From positions 248,001 to 312,000 of the forward strand of contig CAVSME010000008.1 in NCBI GenBank assembly GCA_963728985.1: a stretch of 64,000 nucleotides of DNA, in the 5' to 3' direction. Below the pieces are notes generated by a model. It did no database searches, had not been told where the DNA came from, and was given only the letters and a program-made list of their open reading frames with translations. Below are positions 1-8,233 of this stretch, one piece after another. The translations under genes were made by a program, and so were the position numbers. The DNA is from DASXAI01 sp963728985. GTDB lineage: Bacteria > Actinomycetota > Acidimicrobiia > Acidimicrobiales > Ilumatobacteraceae. Each line of letters begins with the position of its first letter. The stretch's first letter is position 1.

Positions 1-2
1 CC

Positions 3-722
3 AACGAGGGGCGGGCAGGCTCGATGGAAGGTCACGCTGCCATGGACATGAGCATCCAACGCGATGGCCGCTTCTGGCGACGGCTCGGATCGCCCGACGG
101 CTACACCTCGGTCTCGCACATCTTCGTCATGGAATGGGCCGCCGTGATCCGGGACATTGTTATCGGCTTGCTGATCGCTGGTGCAGTCGGAGCTTGGGTG
201 CCGAACAGCTTCTGGCAGTCACTCTTCCTGACGGATCATGCCTTCTGGGCCAAGGTCTGGGGTCCAATCATTGGCCCGATCGTCGCCATCTTGAGCTTTG
301 TCTGCTCGATCGGCAACGTCCCGCTAGCCGGTGTTCTCTGGAACGGCGGAATCAGCTTTGGCGGCGTGGTCAGCTTCATGTTCGCTGACCTGATCATTTT
401 GCCGATCATCGTCATCTACGCCAAGTACTACGGCTGGAAAATGGCGCTCTTCATCACCGGTACCTTCTACGTCGCCATGGTGCTGGCCGGCTATGTCATC
501 GAAATACTCTTCGAGGCGCTCGGTCTCACCCCAACGGAACGAAATGCCAAGGTCGTCGATGCCAGCATCAGCTGGAACTACACAACCTTCCTGAATATCG
601 CCTTCCTACTGCTGGCCGCTGCCTTGGTGCTGCGCTTCTTCCGCACCGGCGGCAGCCCGATGCTCAAGATGATGGGCGGCTCACCTGAGACTGAAGCGAC
701 CCACGATCACGTCCACACCTGA
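3..722 (+). CDS. Permease, DUF318/ArsP-like family (C-terminal part)
   Basis: This is the C-terminal part of a polytopic permease; the frame is open to the left window edge, so the first in-frame ATG at 24 need not be the true start. About five hydrophobic segments follow a His/Met-rich stretch (GHAAMDMS), and the motif SFVCSIGNVPLAGVLWNGG is typical of the predicted permeases related to ArsP (DUF318). Such proteins are thought to export metalloid or metal compounds, but the substrate here cannot be told. The protein ends in a short acidic/His tail. The gene lies just outside the left attachment repeat and is therefore flank rather than element cargo. Confidence 0.75.
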   Translation, partial: NEGRAGSMEGHAAMDMSIQRDGRFWRRLGSPDGYTSVSHIFVMEWAAVIRDIVIGLLIAGAVGAWVPNSFWQSLFLTDHAFWAKVWGPIIGPIVAILSFVCSIGNVPLAGVLWNGGISFGGVVSFMFADLIILPIIVIYAKYYGWKMALFITGTFYVAMVLAGYVIEILFEALGLTPTERNAKVVDASISWNYTTFLNIAFLLLAAALVLRFFRTGGSPMLKMMGGSPETEATHDHVHT

Positions 723-945
723 GCCGGACCCAGTCCCCATAACTGTCATGACACTCTGGTCGGTCTCATCTGCCCACAGTTTGCTGGTGCAAGAGCAAAC
801 GATCCAAACACTCCTCCGGTACTCAAACCCTGCTAACGGATGTCGCAAGCCATCACTGTGTCTATTGTCAAACGAACGAGTCCGTCCGATCGGACAGGCT
901 GGCCCTCTGGTGCCGAGTTCGTGTTTGCGAACGTATGTCCGCTCT

Positions 946-992
946 GGTGGGCGCGGAGGGACTCGAACCCCCGGCATCTGCCTTGTAAGGGC
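946..992 (-). repeat. Left attachment repeat (tRNA-Val 3' fragment)
   Basis: These 47 bases equal 29813-29859 exactly and correspond to the anticodon arm, T arm and acceptor 3' strand of tRNA-Val(UAC) on the minus strand. The 5' half of the tRNA is absent: identity stops at 993, where the sequence becomes GATATCGACG. The fragment is therefore the displaced 3' end left by integration, not a functional tRNA. Confidence 0.9.
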
Positions 993-1507
993 GATATCGA
1001 CGATTCCTGACGCTGGCGGTTCGCACGAACAGCCAAGTCAGACGTCCATTCCGTGGTAGGCGATGTTGTTTCGTACCGGTGTGTTTTGAAGCATTCGCGG
1101 GTTTTTCGCGGGGCGGGTTCCCAGGCCATTGAGCATTGTGGGACCCAGCGCGCCCACCGCCGGGACCCGAAGGTGGGATTCGGATAGGGTCTAGTCGGAG
1201 ACACCAAACGTCCCCGATGCGAGAGCCTCCGCCAGAAGGAGACCACGACCGGAGCCGCTCGACCGCGTTGTGCCGGTGTTCCGCGGCTGGCTCGCCCAAG
1301 CAACAACGGCGATGGAAGCCGCCAGGGGGTTAGCCGTTTCCGACGTCAGCCACGAGTCCATCAGACGCGCCCGTGGCATACCTTGCACTGGCCTTCGAGT
1401 GCAATCAGCAGGTGGCGTGTTGTCGTCCCAGCGGGTGCCGGCATCCGGCACGGATGCAGGTCGTGGCCGACTGCGTCGGGGTACGCGCAGTGATGACGTC
1501 GGCGGGC
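993..1507. other. Left end of the element, no gene recognised
   Basis: No reading frame here looks like a protein. The stretch holds the 22-bp repeat at 1096-1117, shared with the right end, and otherwise no recognisable feature. It probably serves as the attachment-site arm region. Confidence 0.4.
1096..1117 (+). repeat. 22-bp end repeat, left copy
   Basis: An identical 22-bp sequence (core GGGTTTTTCGCGGGG) occurs at 29735-29756 in the same orientation. The copies lie 104 bp and 57 bp inside the two attachment repeats. Position and identity suggest arm-type binding sites for the recombinase or excisionase, but the right copy is also coding sequence of the integrase. Confidence 0.45.
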
Positions 1508-1834
1508 TCATTCATTCGGATCAGGTCGGTTGGCTCCTCTTTGCGAGGGCTCGTCGTCCTTCAGTCGTTTGCGGACCTCGTCCTCTTTGGCCTGCAGGAG
1601 GGCATCGAGCTCCGCTTGGGACAGAACGACCGTGTCTGATGGCTGCGAGGGCGCGGCCGGACCCTCCGGGCGAGCGTCCGGCTCAGCGCTCTCATGAATG
1701 CCCTTTTGGAACTCTCGCTGAGCCTGCCCCAGCGAGCGTGCCAGCTTGGGCAACTGGGAACCGCCGAAGACGAGCAGCACCACGACCAAGACAATCATGA
1801 GCTCCGGGCCTTCGATGAAGGCGACCACGTTCAT
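1508..1834 (-). CDS. TatA/TatB-like twin-arginine translocase subunit
   Basis: The 108-residue product starts at the ATG at 1834, directly before a single N-terminal membrane helix (about residues 9-22). The hinge FGGSQLPKLARSLGQAQ, an amphipathic helix and a long charged, Pro-rich C-terminal tail follow. This is the TatA-family architecture; TatA forms the pore of the twin-arginine export system together with TatC. The frame is open further upstream, but that extension has no family resemblance. No tatC is nearby, so this is an orphan paralogue near the left end of the element that would have to work with a host TatC. Confidence 0.75.
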   Translation of the reverse strand: MNVVAFIEGPELMIVLVVVLLVFGGSQLPKLARSLGQAQREFQKGIHESAEPDARPEGPAAPSQPSDTVVLSQAELDALLQAKEDEVRKRLKDDEPSQRGANRPDPNE

Positions 1835-2429
1835 GAAGCCCGTCGCCTTCCCGAGTGAGAGTCTCCGGCCGATTGCCCGATGCGTTGAAGCATGTGCACC
1901 TCCGTGCAGTCGTGATCCTGCCGACCAGACTTCCCGGCACACCGCTTGCGAGGATAGCGGCCGCTGACACGGGTCGCTGCGTTCCGACCGTCATCCGCCG
2001 GGACTGTGACGTCCTGAATGGCCCGATGGTTCGTTCGGGAGCGGTTGGGGGAATCGAACCCGCTCGCGCAGTTCGTCTGGGACCAGCCAATGGTGGCACG
2101 TATGCTTTGAGCAGGCGTTTTACTCGATGCCGTGGACCTGTGTTCGAGCGTGATGAGGACTTCTACCCAATGCGGTAGAAGTTGGTAGAAGTCGAGCGCG
2201 TCCGCGCGGCGGCCGTCGTCCGTCACAGTCCGTGAGAACGCGCACAGTGACGATCGCCGAGTCGCCGCGCTGTCCGCCTCGCGCCCAATGACGTTGGTCT
2301 CACCGTCGAGGCGACGACGATCAGCCCCCTTCCGGGTCGCGCGGCAGCGCCGTGCGCCACTGCTGGTGAGCTATGCGATCTGGCCGCCAGGTTGTCCGTA
2401 TCGCTCGGCGGGGTCGTCGGTGGTTTCGG

Positions 2430-3584
2430 TCACGGCTGCCCCGCCGGCACCAACGGGAACCACACGGCGCGTGAGACACCGCCATCGCGGAGCGTATCTC
2501 GGGCGGAGGTCAGGACGCGGCCGGCGGCGGTGGAACGGTACAGCCAGGATTCGGCCTGCCGGGCGGCGGGCACATGATCGGCGAGAGCGAGGGCGGCCTC
2601 TTCGTAGTAGGCGCGGATGTCCAGTCCGGCACCGGCGATGAGCGTCGGGTCCAATCCTGCCTTCTCGGCCGGGATGCCGTCGGCGACGCGGGCCAAGGTG
2701 GTGAGCAGTTCGGGGATCCGATCGGCGTCGCCGGTTCGGGTCACGCCGGTACGCCCGGTGCGCTGAAGTGTCCGGTCGTAGGCGGGACGGAGACCGATCG
2801 CCTCGTCGACGGCGGGGTGCAGCGTGGCGTCGTGGCGGGGTGGCAGGGCGCAGACGAGCGGCTGGTCGGCGGCGTCGTCGATGACGTCGGGGAAGTCCAC
2901 GAGAACCGGCGTGTCGGTGCGGGGAAGGAGAGCGAACGCCGCCGCCAGCACGCGGCGTTGGAAGGCGACGTCGCCGGGCCGGCCGAGCGGCCGGCCGAGG
3001 GGAAACTGGCAGTGCAGCATCCGCGGGGCACGGCCGTCGACGGCCTGCCCGCGTACGAGGCTGATGCCGACGGTAGCCAGGCCGGCTCGTTCGAGCACGT
3101 GGGCGAGCGCACTCACGGTGCGCGTGCACAGCGGTCAAACCGGCGTGAGGAGCACGACGTCCACGTCGTCGTCGATGAGGACCTTGGCGGCGGCCGGGCC
3201 GGTATCGAGGAGGAGTGTCGTGAACGTGTGGTCGAGTTGGGCGCCCATGAACGACAGGTGTCGGGACGCGACCGAGCCGATCTGACCGTTCGCTGCGAGT
3301 TCGTCGAGCCGGTCGATCGGGTAGGCCACGTTGAGATCAGCGGCGATACCGGCGCGATCGAAGTTCGGTGAGACGTGGGCCAGGGTTAGTGCCCGATCGC
3401 CGGAATCGAGCACGGTGAATCCCTGGCCGTCGCTCCAGGTGCCGACACCATCGGGACGGAGCCCGGCCGTGGTGACGACGGCGATGCGCGCCATTTCGAG
3501 GGACGGCGCTGTCGTCGCCGCGGTCGGGCCGTAGTCGACGACGTCAAGGTGCTCTACGCCCTGGCGCATGCGTTCGTCAGTCAC
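2430..3584 (-). CDS. GrdB/PrdB-like reductase, probable selenoprotein (in-frame UGA = Sec150)
   Basis: Two adjacent open frames, 3138-3584 and 2430-3134, are in the same phase and separated by one UGA at 3137-3135. Reading through gives a continuous protein of about 384 residues related to the selenoprotein B family of glycine/sarcosine/betaine/proline reductases. The motifs SPNFDR, SRHLSFMGAQ and HCQFPLGRPLGRPGD fit that family. The UGA falls in TPV-U-PLCTRTVSALAHVLE, i.e. the UxxCT redox motif where relatives carry Sec or Cys (here U150 and C153). A hairpin starts 11 nt after the UGA. The start is the GTG at 3584, placed about 6 nt after a strong GGAGGT. The gene is divergent from the PhnD/AhpD/radical-SAM operon. 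No selA, selB, selD or selC is in the window, so Sec insertion depends on the rest of the genome. The alternative is a broken gene. Confidence 0.75.
3107..3123 (-). promoter_or_regulatory. Candidate bacterial SECIS hairpin
   Basis: On the mRNA, GCGCAC and GTGCGC form a perfect 6-bp stem closed by the loop CGUGA. The stem begins 12 nt after the in-frame UGA (11-nt spacer), close to the spacing of the E. coli fdhF SECIS stem-loop, which SelB recognises. The loop contains a GU. The sequence is coding as well, so the hairpin could be coincidental. Confidence 0.5.
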
Positions 3585-4209
3585 GGCGCCACCTCCAGGT
3601 GGTCGGCAGTTGGGACGTCGCACCGGGACGGAATCGGGCACCGACCGGTACGTGGCGGCTTTCTACCACCTTGTCGTCCCGGTGGTTGCTTGGCGGGCTC
3701 GAGCCACGAGGCGGCGCCGCGGGATCCGAACCGTGCGCCTCGTCGAGCCCCGTCGCGTCCTCATGGCGGACGAACACGTCAGCGTCGACGATCGCGGAGG
3801 CGAACCGCGCCGCGTCGGCGCGCTCGCCGTCACTGGGATAGCCGTGCGACGACGAAACCGGGCCAGCGATCGGACCCGCGGTTACCGCGCCGGGAGGAGT
3901 GCGAGCAGCGTGCCCCTGGGTCGTAGGACACGTCGGATCCTGCTCAGCGTGACGTCAAGGCGTCGGAGCGACCCACAACATCATGGCTGCGGTCGGTCCC
4001 GGCAGCTGCCCGCTCGCCCGATCGGAGTACGCCACGACGTGCGGCGCTTCGACTGGACTGGATGGGGTAAGACTGGTCGCCGGGTCGGACGACCGAAGGG
4101 GGCCGGCGACGGTGTTGACGGGTGTCGACCGGGGTGCCATTGGTGGCGGCCGGGGCCGCATGGGGCTGTATCGGGTGCCGGGCCGGGTTGTGGTGTCTGG
4201 TGGCGGCCG
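3585..4209. other. Divergent intergenic region, no gene recognised
   Basis: These 625 bp separate the selenoprotein gene (minus) from the PhnD-like gene (plus). Frames are open on both strands because of GC bias, but their translations are Arg-rich and resemble no family. The region must hold both promoters. I looked for a tRNA-Sec with a long variable arm and UCA anticodon and found none. Confidence 0.4.
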
Positions 4210-5070
4210 GTGAGCGAGGAGACGCTGGTGTTGGGCGCGGTGGCGTACGCGCCCAAGGTCGTGACCATCTGGGAGGGCTTCCGGGAGTGGTTCGCGGGCC
4301 AGGGCTTGCGGTTCGACTACGTCTTGTATTCGAACTACGAGCGGATGGTCGAGGATTTGGTTGACGGCCATCTCGACGTGGCCTGGAACTCGCCGCTGGC
4401 GTGGGTGCGGGCCTGTCGACTGGCCGCGGTCCGGGGTCGCAGCGTTCGGGCGGTGGCGATGCGCGACGCCGATTGTGGTCTCCGGTCGGTCGTCGTCGTG
4501 CGCCGCGACAGTCCGGTCAACGACATCGACGGGTTGCGCGGTGCCACGGTGGGTGTCGGCGCCGTCGACTCGCCGCAGGCCACCCTGCTGCCGGTCCATC
4601 ATCTGCGCCAGCGCGGACTTGACCCGCAGCGGGATGTGAAGCTGCAGATCTTCGATGTCCTGGGCGGTAAGCACGGTGACCACGTGGGAGGTGAACGCGA
4701 TGCGGTGCTGGCGCTGCAGGGTGGTGAGATCGACGCGGCCTGCCTGCTCGAAGTGAACCATCGCGCGTTCGAACATGACGGCACGGTGGACCCCGGCTCG
4801 ACTCGGGTCGTGACCCGGACCGAGCCGTTTGATCACTGCAACTTCACCGCGATCGACGGGGCTCGGGCGGCGTTGGTGGACCGATTCGCCGAGTTGCTGC
4901 TGGGCATGTCCTACGAGGACGACGAGGTTCGTCGCCTCTTGGATCTGGAGGGGCTGCGCCGTTGGCTTCCCGGCCGGAGCAACGGCTACGACGCGCTCGA
5001 TGCCGCGGTCGACGAAGGCGGGTTCTACGACGCCGCCGGCCGCATCACCGCAGCGGGCTACCGGTACTGA
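4210..5070 (+). CDS. PhnD-like phosphonate/phosphite-type binding protein, no signal peptide
   Basis: The 286-residue product resembles the periplasmic binding fold of phosphate/phosphite/phosphonate ABC transporters. It has LGAVAYAPKVVTIWEGF near the N-terminus, a YSNYERMVEDLVDGHLDVAW region, and an RGATVGVGAVDSPQATLLP loop typical of PhnD/SsuA/transferrin-like proteins. The GTG at 4210 was chosen because the family homology begins there and the upstream frame looks non-coding. With this start there is no signal peptide or lipobox, so the protein would be cytoplasmic, and no ABC permease or ATPase accompanies it. It overlaps the next gene (TGATG), implying one transcript with the AhpD-like and radical SAM genes. 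It may be a small-molecule-binding or enzyme subunit rather than a transporter part. Confidence 0.7.
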   Translation: MSEETLVLGAVAYAPKVVTIWEGFREWFAGQGLRFDYVLYSNYERMVEDLVDGHLDVAWNSPLAWVRACRLAAVRGRSVRAVAMRDADCGLRSVVVVRRDSPVNDIDGLRGATVGVGAVDSPQATLLPVHHLRQRGLDPQRDVKLQIFDVLGGKHGDHVGGERDAVLALQGGEIDAACLLEVNHRAFEHDGTVDPGSTRVVTRTEPFDHCNFTAIDGARAALVDRFAELLLGMSYEDDEVRRLLDLEGLRRWLPGRSNGYDALDAAVDEGGFYDAAGRITAAGYRY

Positions 5071-5621
5071 TGTCCAGAGTCGAGCTGGTGACGGCCGACC
5101 AGGCGCCGCTGTTGGCCCGTCGGTACTTCGCTGACGGCGAGCCGGGCGCCATCGTCGCCGCCCTGGCGCAGGTCCCCGAGGTCCTCGAGGTAGCCATGCC
5201 GTTTCTGGTCACGGTGCTGGGCCCGTCGTCGGTGCCGGCCCGGACCAAAGAGCTGGTGATCTTGCGCACGTCGGCGCTGCTGGGTTGCCGGTTCTGTGTC
5301 CACGCCCACACCGTCGTCGCCCTTGACACCGGCGTGGACCGCGCCGAGGTGGCGGGCCTGCGGGGGGAGGTGCCGATCGAGACGGTGTTCGACGGGGCGG
5401 CGGACCGGGCGCTGCTGGCGTGGGTGGCGGCGGTGGCGGGGAGCACGGCTGTCGATCCGGTTGTCCTGGCGGCGCTGCGGCCGCATGTCAGCGACCATGA
5501 ACTGGTCGAGCTCACCGTGGTGATCGGAGCGACCATGATGCTGAACCGGCTGTGCACGGCGTTGGAGCTGCCAACGGCACCGGCGACTGTCGAGCGTCTC
5601 CGGGCCGAGGGGTGGGCGTGA
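5070..5621 (+). CDS. AhpD-like / carboxymuconolactone decarboxylase-family protein
   Basis: The 183-residue product carries the AhpD-type active site: Glu61, then Cys73-x2-Cys76 and His80 in LLGCRFCVHAH. In AhpD relatives this relay performs thiol-disulfide or peroxide chemistry. The N-terminal 45 residues form a helical region and the C-terminal part a second helical half, as usual for the CMD fold. Its ATG overlaps the stop of the PhnD-like gene (TGATG), and its own stop overlaps the GTG of the radical SAM gene, so the three are translationally coupled. A dithiol protein beside a UxxC selenoprotein suggests it could be an electron donor or partner; this is inference. Confidence 0.75.
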   Translation: MSRVELVTADQAPLLARRYFADGEPGAIVAALAQVPEVLEVAMPFLVTVLGPSSVPARTKELVILRTSALLGCRFCVHAHTVVALDTGVDRAEVAGLRGEVPIETVFDGAADRALLAWVAAVAGSTAVDPVVLAALRPHVSDHELVELTVVIGATMMLNRLCTALELPTAPATVERLRAEGWA

Positions 5622-6451
5622 GCGCCGTCGCCGACGCCGTCACCGCCGGGCTCGTGCCGGGCCGGGTGTGGCTCTACAGCAACTACCACTGCAACCTGGC
5701 ATGCGCCTACTGCCTCACCGAATCGGCCCCCGACGTCGCGCGACGGGCTCTGACCGCCGACACGATGGCGGCTGTCGCCGCTGAAGCCGCCGATCTGGGT
5801 TTCACCGGTTTGGGCGTCACCGGCGGCGAGCCGTTCCTGGCGGCGACCATGCCCGAGACCCTCGCCCGCCTGGCTGACATCCTGCCCGTCGTGGCGCTCA
5901 CCAACGCCACCCTGTTCACCCCCGCCCGGCTGGAACGGATGCGACCCTTGGCCGGCCGGCCGGTGGCCATCCAGATCTCGTTGGACAGCGCCGACCCGGT
6001 CGTCAACGACGAGATGCGAGCACCGGAGAACTTCGCCAAAGTCGTCGATGCCATTCCCCGGCTCGTCGAGCGCGGCATCCGTGTACGCATCGCGACCACC
6101 GCCGAGCCGGGCCGGCTGTCCGACGACGACCACGCCCGGCTGTGTGCCCTCCATCGATCCTTGGGTGTGCCCGACGAAGATCATCTCGTGCGCCCCGTCA
6201 TCCGACGCGGACGCGCCGTCGTGCAGGGACTCGGCCAGACGTTCGCTGCCGAGGAGATCCCCGCCGAGCTCACGGTCACGGCCGACGGAGCGTTCTGGAG
6301 CCCGTTCGGGCCGACCGTGACCGGTGGTCGCCTCGACACCGATCTGCTCATCACCCGCACCACCCTGCCCCTGGCCATCCCGGCCAACGCGTTGCTGCGC
6401 CTGGTCGAAGGACGACCACGGGGCGACGACACAACCCTCGCCATCCGCTGA
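5618..6451 (+). CDS. Radical SAM protein
   Basis: The 277-residue protein has the radical SAM cluster motif C25-x3-C29-x2-C32 (HCNLACAYC) and the GGEP motif (GVTGGEPFL) for SAM binding. A later stretch (QISLDSADPVVNDEMR) matches the usual beta/alpha-barrel strand. No extra C-terminal Cys cluster (SPASM/twitch) is visible, so it probably binds a single 4Fe-4S cluster. The GTG start at 5618 overlaps the stop of the AhpD-like gene. The substrate is unknown; the neighbours point to maturation of a partner protein or modification of a small molecule in a redox pathway. There is a 92-bp gap before the DoxX-like gene. Confidence 0.8.
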   Translation: MSAVADAVTAGLVPGRVWLYSNYHCNLACAYCLTESAPDVARRALTADTMAAVAAEAADLGFTGLGVTGGEPFLAATMPETLARLADILPVVALTNATLFTPARLERMRPLAGRPVAIQISLDSADPVVNDEMRAPENFAKVVDAIPRLVERGIRVRIATTAEPGRLSDDDHARLCALHRSLGVPDEDHLVRPVIRRGRAVVQGLGQTFAAEEIPAELTVTADGAFWSPFGPTVTGGRLDTDLLITRTTLPLAIPANALLRLVEGRPRGDDTTLAIR

Positions 6452-6543
6452 ACATGACACCACCGGGCCCGGTCGGGTCCATAGCCGCATCGGTGTAACA
6501 GTTCGCCACTCGCCCCCGACGGTCTTGTCACGAAGGGACCGCC

Positions 6544-7098
6544 ATGACCGAGACCACAGAGCCAGCAGCCCAGACGGTCATCGCCGCCGCGCAATGGCGA
6601 CCCGATCGGTTCGGTCGCGTCGTCCTGGCCGCCGTGCGTATCACCGTCGGCGTGCTGTGGTTGACCAACACCCGCTGGAAGGTGCCCACCGACTTCGGTG
6701 AACAGGGCGGCGGCGGCCTCTACGGGTTCACCCGCGACGCCGTCGATCACCCGGTGTTCAAGCCGTATTCATGGGTGGTCGAGCATCTCGTCTTGCCCCA
6801 CTTCAGCCTGTTCGGATGGCTGGTCCTCATCGTCGAGGCGCTCCTGGGCGCGTTCTTGCTGCTCGGCCTGGCCACCCGCTTCTGGGGCGTGGTCGGCGCC
6901 GTCCAAGCCCTCTTCATCGGCCTAGCCGTGGCCCGCACCCCCGGCGAGTGGCCATGGTCGTACGTGCTCATGATCGCCGCCAACCTCGCCGTCGCCGCCC
7001 TCGCCGCCGGCCGCTACAGCGGCCTCGACGGCGTCCTGCGTCCCGTCTGGGCCACCCGACCCGGCCGCTGGACCCGCCTCCTGCTGAGGGTCTCATGA
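6544..7098 (+). CDS. DoxX/DoxD-like membrane protein
   Basis: The 184-residue protein has about four hydrophobic segments and the DoxX-family signature around VRITVGVLWLTNTRWKVPTDF, followed by a long periplasmic-type loop and LLGAFLLLGLATRFWG. DoxX/DoxD proteins are membrane subunits linked to quinone or thiosulfate redox chemistry, though many have no known role. The ATG at 6544 follows an AAGGGA ribosome site. Its stop overlaps the start of the next gene (ATGA). It lies 92 bp after the radical SAM gene and may belong to the same transcript. Confidence 0.7.
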   Translation: MTETTEPAAQTVIAAAQWRPDRFGRVVLAAVRITVGVLWLTNTRWKVPTDFGEQGGGGLYGFTRDAVDHPVFKPYSWVVEHLVLPHFSLFGWLVLIVEALLGAFLLLGLATRFWGVVGAVQALFIGLAVARTPGEWPWSYVLMIAANLAVAALAAGRYSGLDGVLRPVWATRPGRWTRLLLRVS

Positions 7099-7529
7099 CC
7101 CGCGTCGCTCGGGCGCAGCTCACCGTCGCCGTGGTCGGCGTCGCCGCCGGCGGCCTCGGGCTCATCTCCGGTTCCGGCGGGTTCACGAACCATCACGGCC
7201 ACGACATCGGTTACGCCTCCCTCGAAGTGCACCTCATGTCCTACAACCGCCTCGGTGGTCTCCTCACCGTCGCCCTCGCCGTCGTCGCCCTCGTCGGCGT
7301 CTCCAACCGCCGTCGCGGCCTCATCATCGCCGCCGCCGCCGGATACGGCCTGTTCGCCATCCAGATACTCATCGGGTTCCGCGCCATCGACGGCAACAAC
7401 ATCACCGGCGCCAACGGCGCCACCCTCTCCTTCTGCCTCATGATGGCCATCGGCCTCGCCACCCTCACATGGGCCGACCACGTCACCACCACGACCGCCA
7501 CCGCCAACCCGCCCACCACCGACGCCTGA
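7095..7529 (+). CDS. Small four-helix membrane protein
   Basis: The 144-residue product has four predicted membrane segments and a Thr-rich C-terminal tail. A His/Gly stretch (TNHHGHDIG) lies between helices 1 and 2. I do not recognise the family. The start codon overlaps the stop of the DoxX-like gene by four bases, so the two are likely co-translated and may form one membrane unit. Confidence 0.6.
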   Translation: MTRVARAQLTVAVVGVAAGGLGLISGSGGFTNHHGHDIGYASLEVHLMSYNRLGGLLTVALAVVALVGVSNRRRGLIIAAAAGYGLFAIQILIGFRAIDGNNITGANGATLSFCLMMAIGLATLTWADHVTTTTATANPPTTDA

Positions 7530-7678
7530 ACCGCCCCCCGGCGGGGATCACCGGGTTGCGCTTGACCGCCACATCTCGCTCGTCCCCGCGACCACCCACT
7601 CCGCGTCGGCGTCGTATGGGACGGAGCGGCCAGGCCACGGTGGGCTCCCAGGTCGCCGTGCGGATCAACGGGTCGCTG

Positions 7679-8233
7679 TCACCCTGGCGCGTCGGAACGA
7701 ACCCGCCATGGCGGTAACACCAGCGCCGACGCGACAATGGCGAGTGTCACGATCGACACGAAGATCGCCGTGAGGTGGGTGTCGAGCGGGCCGCCGTCGT
7801 ACATCGTCACTCCGACCGCCGTCAACGCTGCCACGACGGCGGCAACCGCCAGCGGGGTCTGGCGACGCAGTCCGAGCGTCACCAATGCCGCCGGCACCAC
7901 GTACAAGATCACGCTGATGGTGCCCAGTGCGTCGATCTGCCTCACCAGCGGGTCAACGCCGGGGAGGGCCTCGGTCCCGGATCGGAAGAACATCGCGCCA
8001 CAGTGAAACACCAGCCCCGCGATCCCGACGGCGGCAAGAGCGGCGTCGGTCACCGTCAGCTGCACGGCAACTCCTCGGAAGGGAAGCGCAGCAAGGACGA
8101 AGCGGGCGCTCAGGATCGTGGCGACGACCGTCGCAAGCGCCACGAGGTACCCGGCAGACACCGACCCAGCGTACGGCGACGGCCGAGGCGTCGTGTGCTC
8201 GGCGTCCGTTGCGCACGGCATCAGTCGATTCAT
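7679..8233 (-). CDS. Hypothetical integral membrane protein
   Basis: From the ATG at 8233 the product is 184 residues with about five hydrophobic helices and no recognised domain. The ATG overlaps the stop of the DUF3179 gene (ATGA), which fixes the start; the longer frame to 8281 would overlap that gene much further. It is convergent with the DoxX-like operon. Coupling to DUF3179 suggests a shared role, which is unknown. Confidence 0.55.
   Translation of the reverse strand: MNRLMPCATDAEHTTPRPSPYAGSVSAGYLVALATVVATILSARFVLAALPFRGVAVQLTVTDAALAAVGIAGLVFHCGAMFFRSGTEALPGVDPLVRQIDALGTISVILYVVPAALVTLGLRRQTPLAVAAVVAALTAVGVTMYDGGPLDTHLTAIFVSIVTLAIVASALVLPPWRVRSDAPG

Noticed and set aside
2035..2130. 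Minus-strand sequence GGGTTCGATTCCCCC resembling the T arm of a tRNA or tmRNA 3' end
   Set aside because: The stem pairs only three bases cleanly, there is no matching acceptor or anticodon arm, and the surrounding hairpin GAGCGG/CCGCTC is not tRNA-like. It could be a remnant of another attachment site but cannot be supported.
3585..4209. Possible tRNA-Sec or extra gene in the divergent gap of the selenoprotein cassette
   Set aside because: No long variable arm or UCA anticodon loop fits, and all open frames translate to unstructured Arg-rich sequence.
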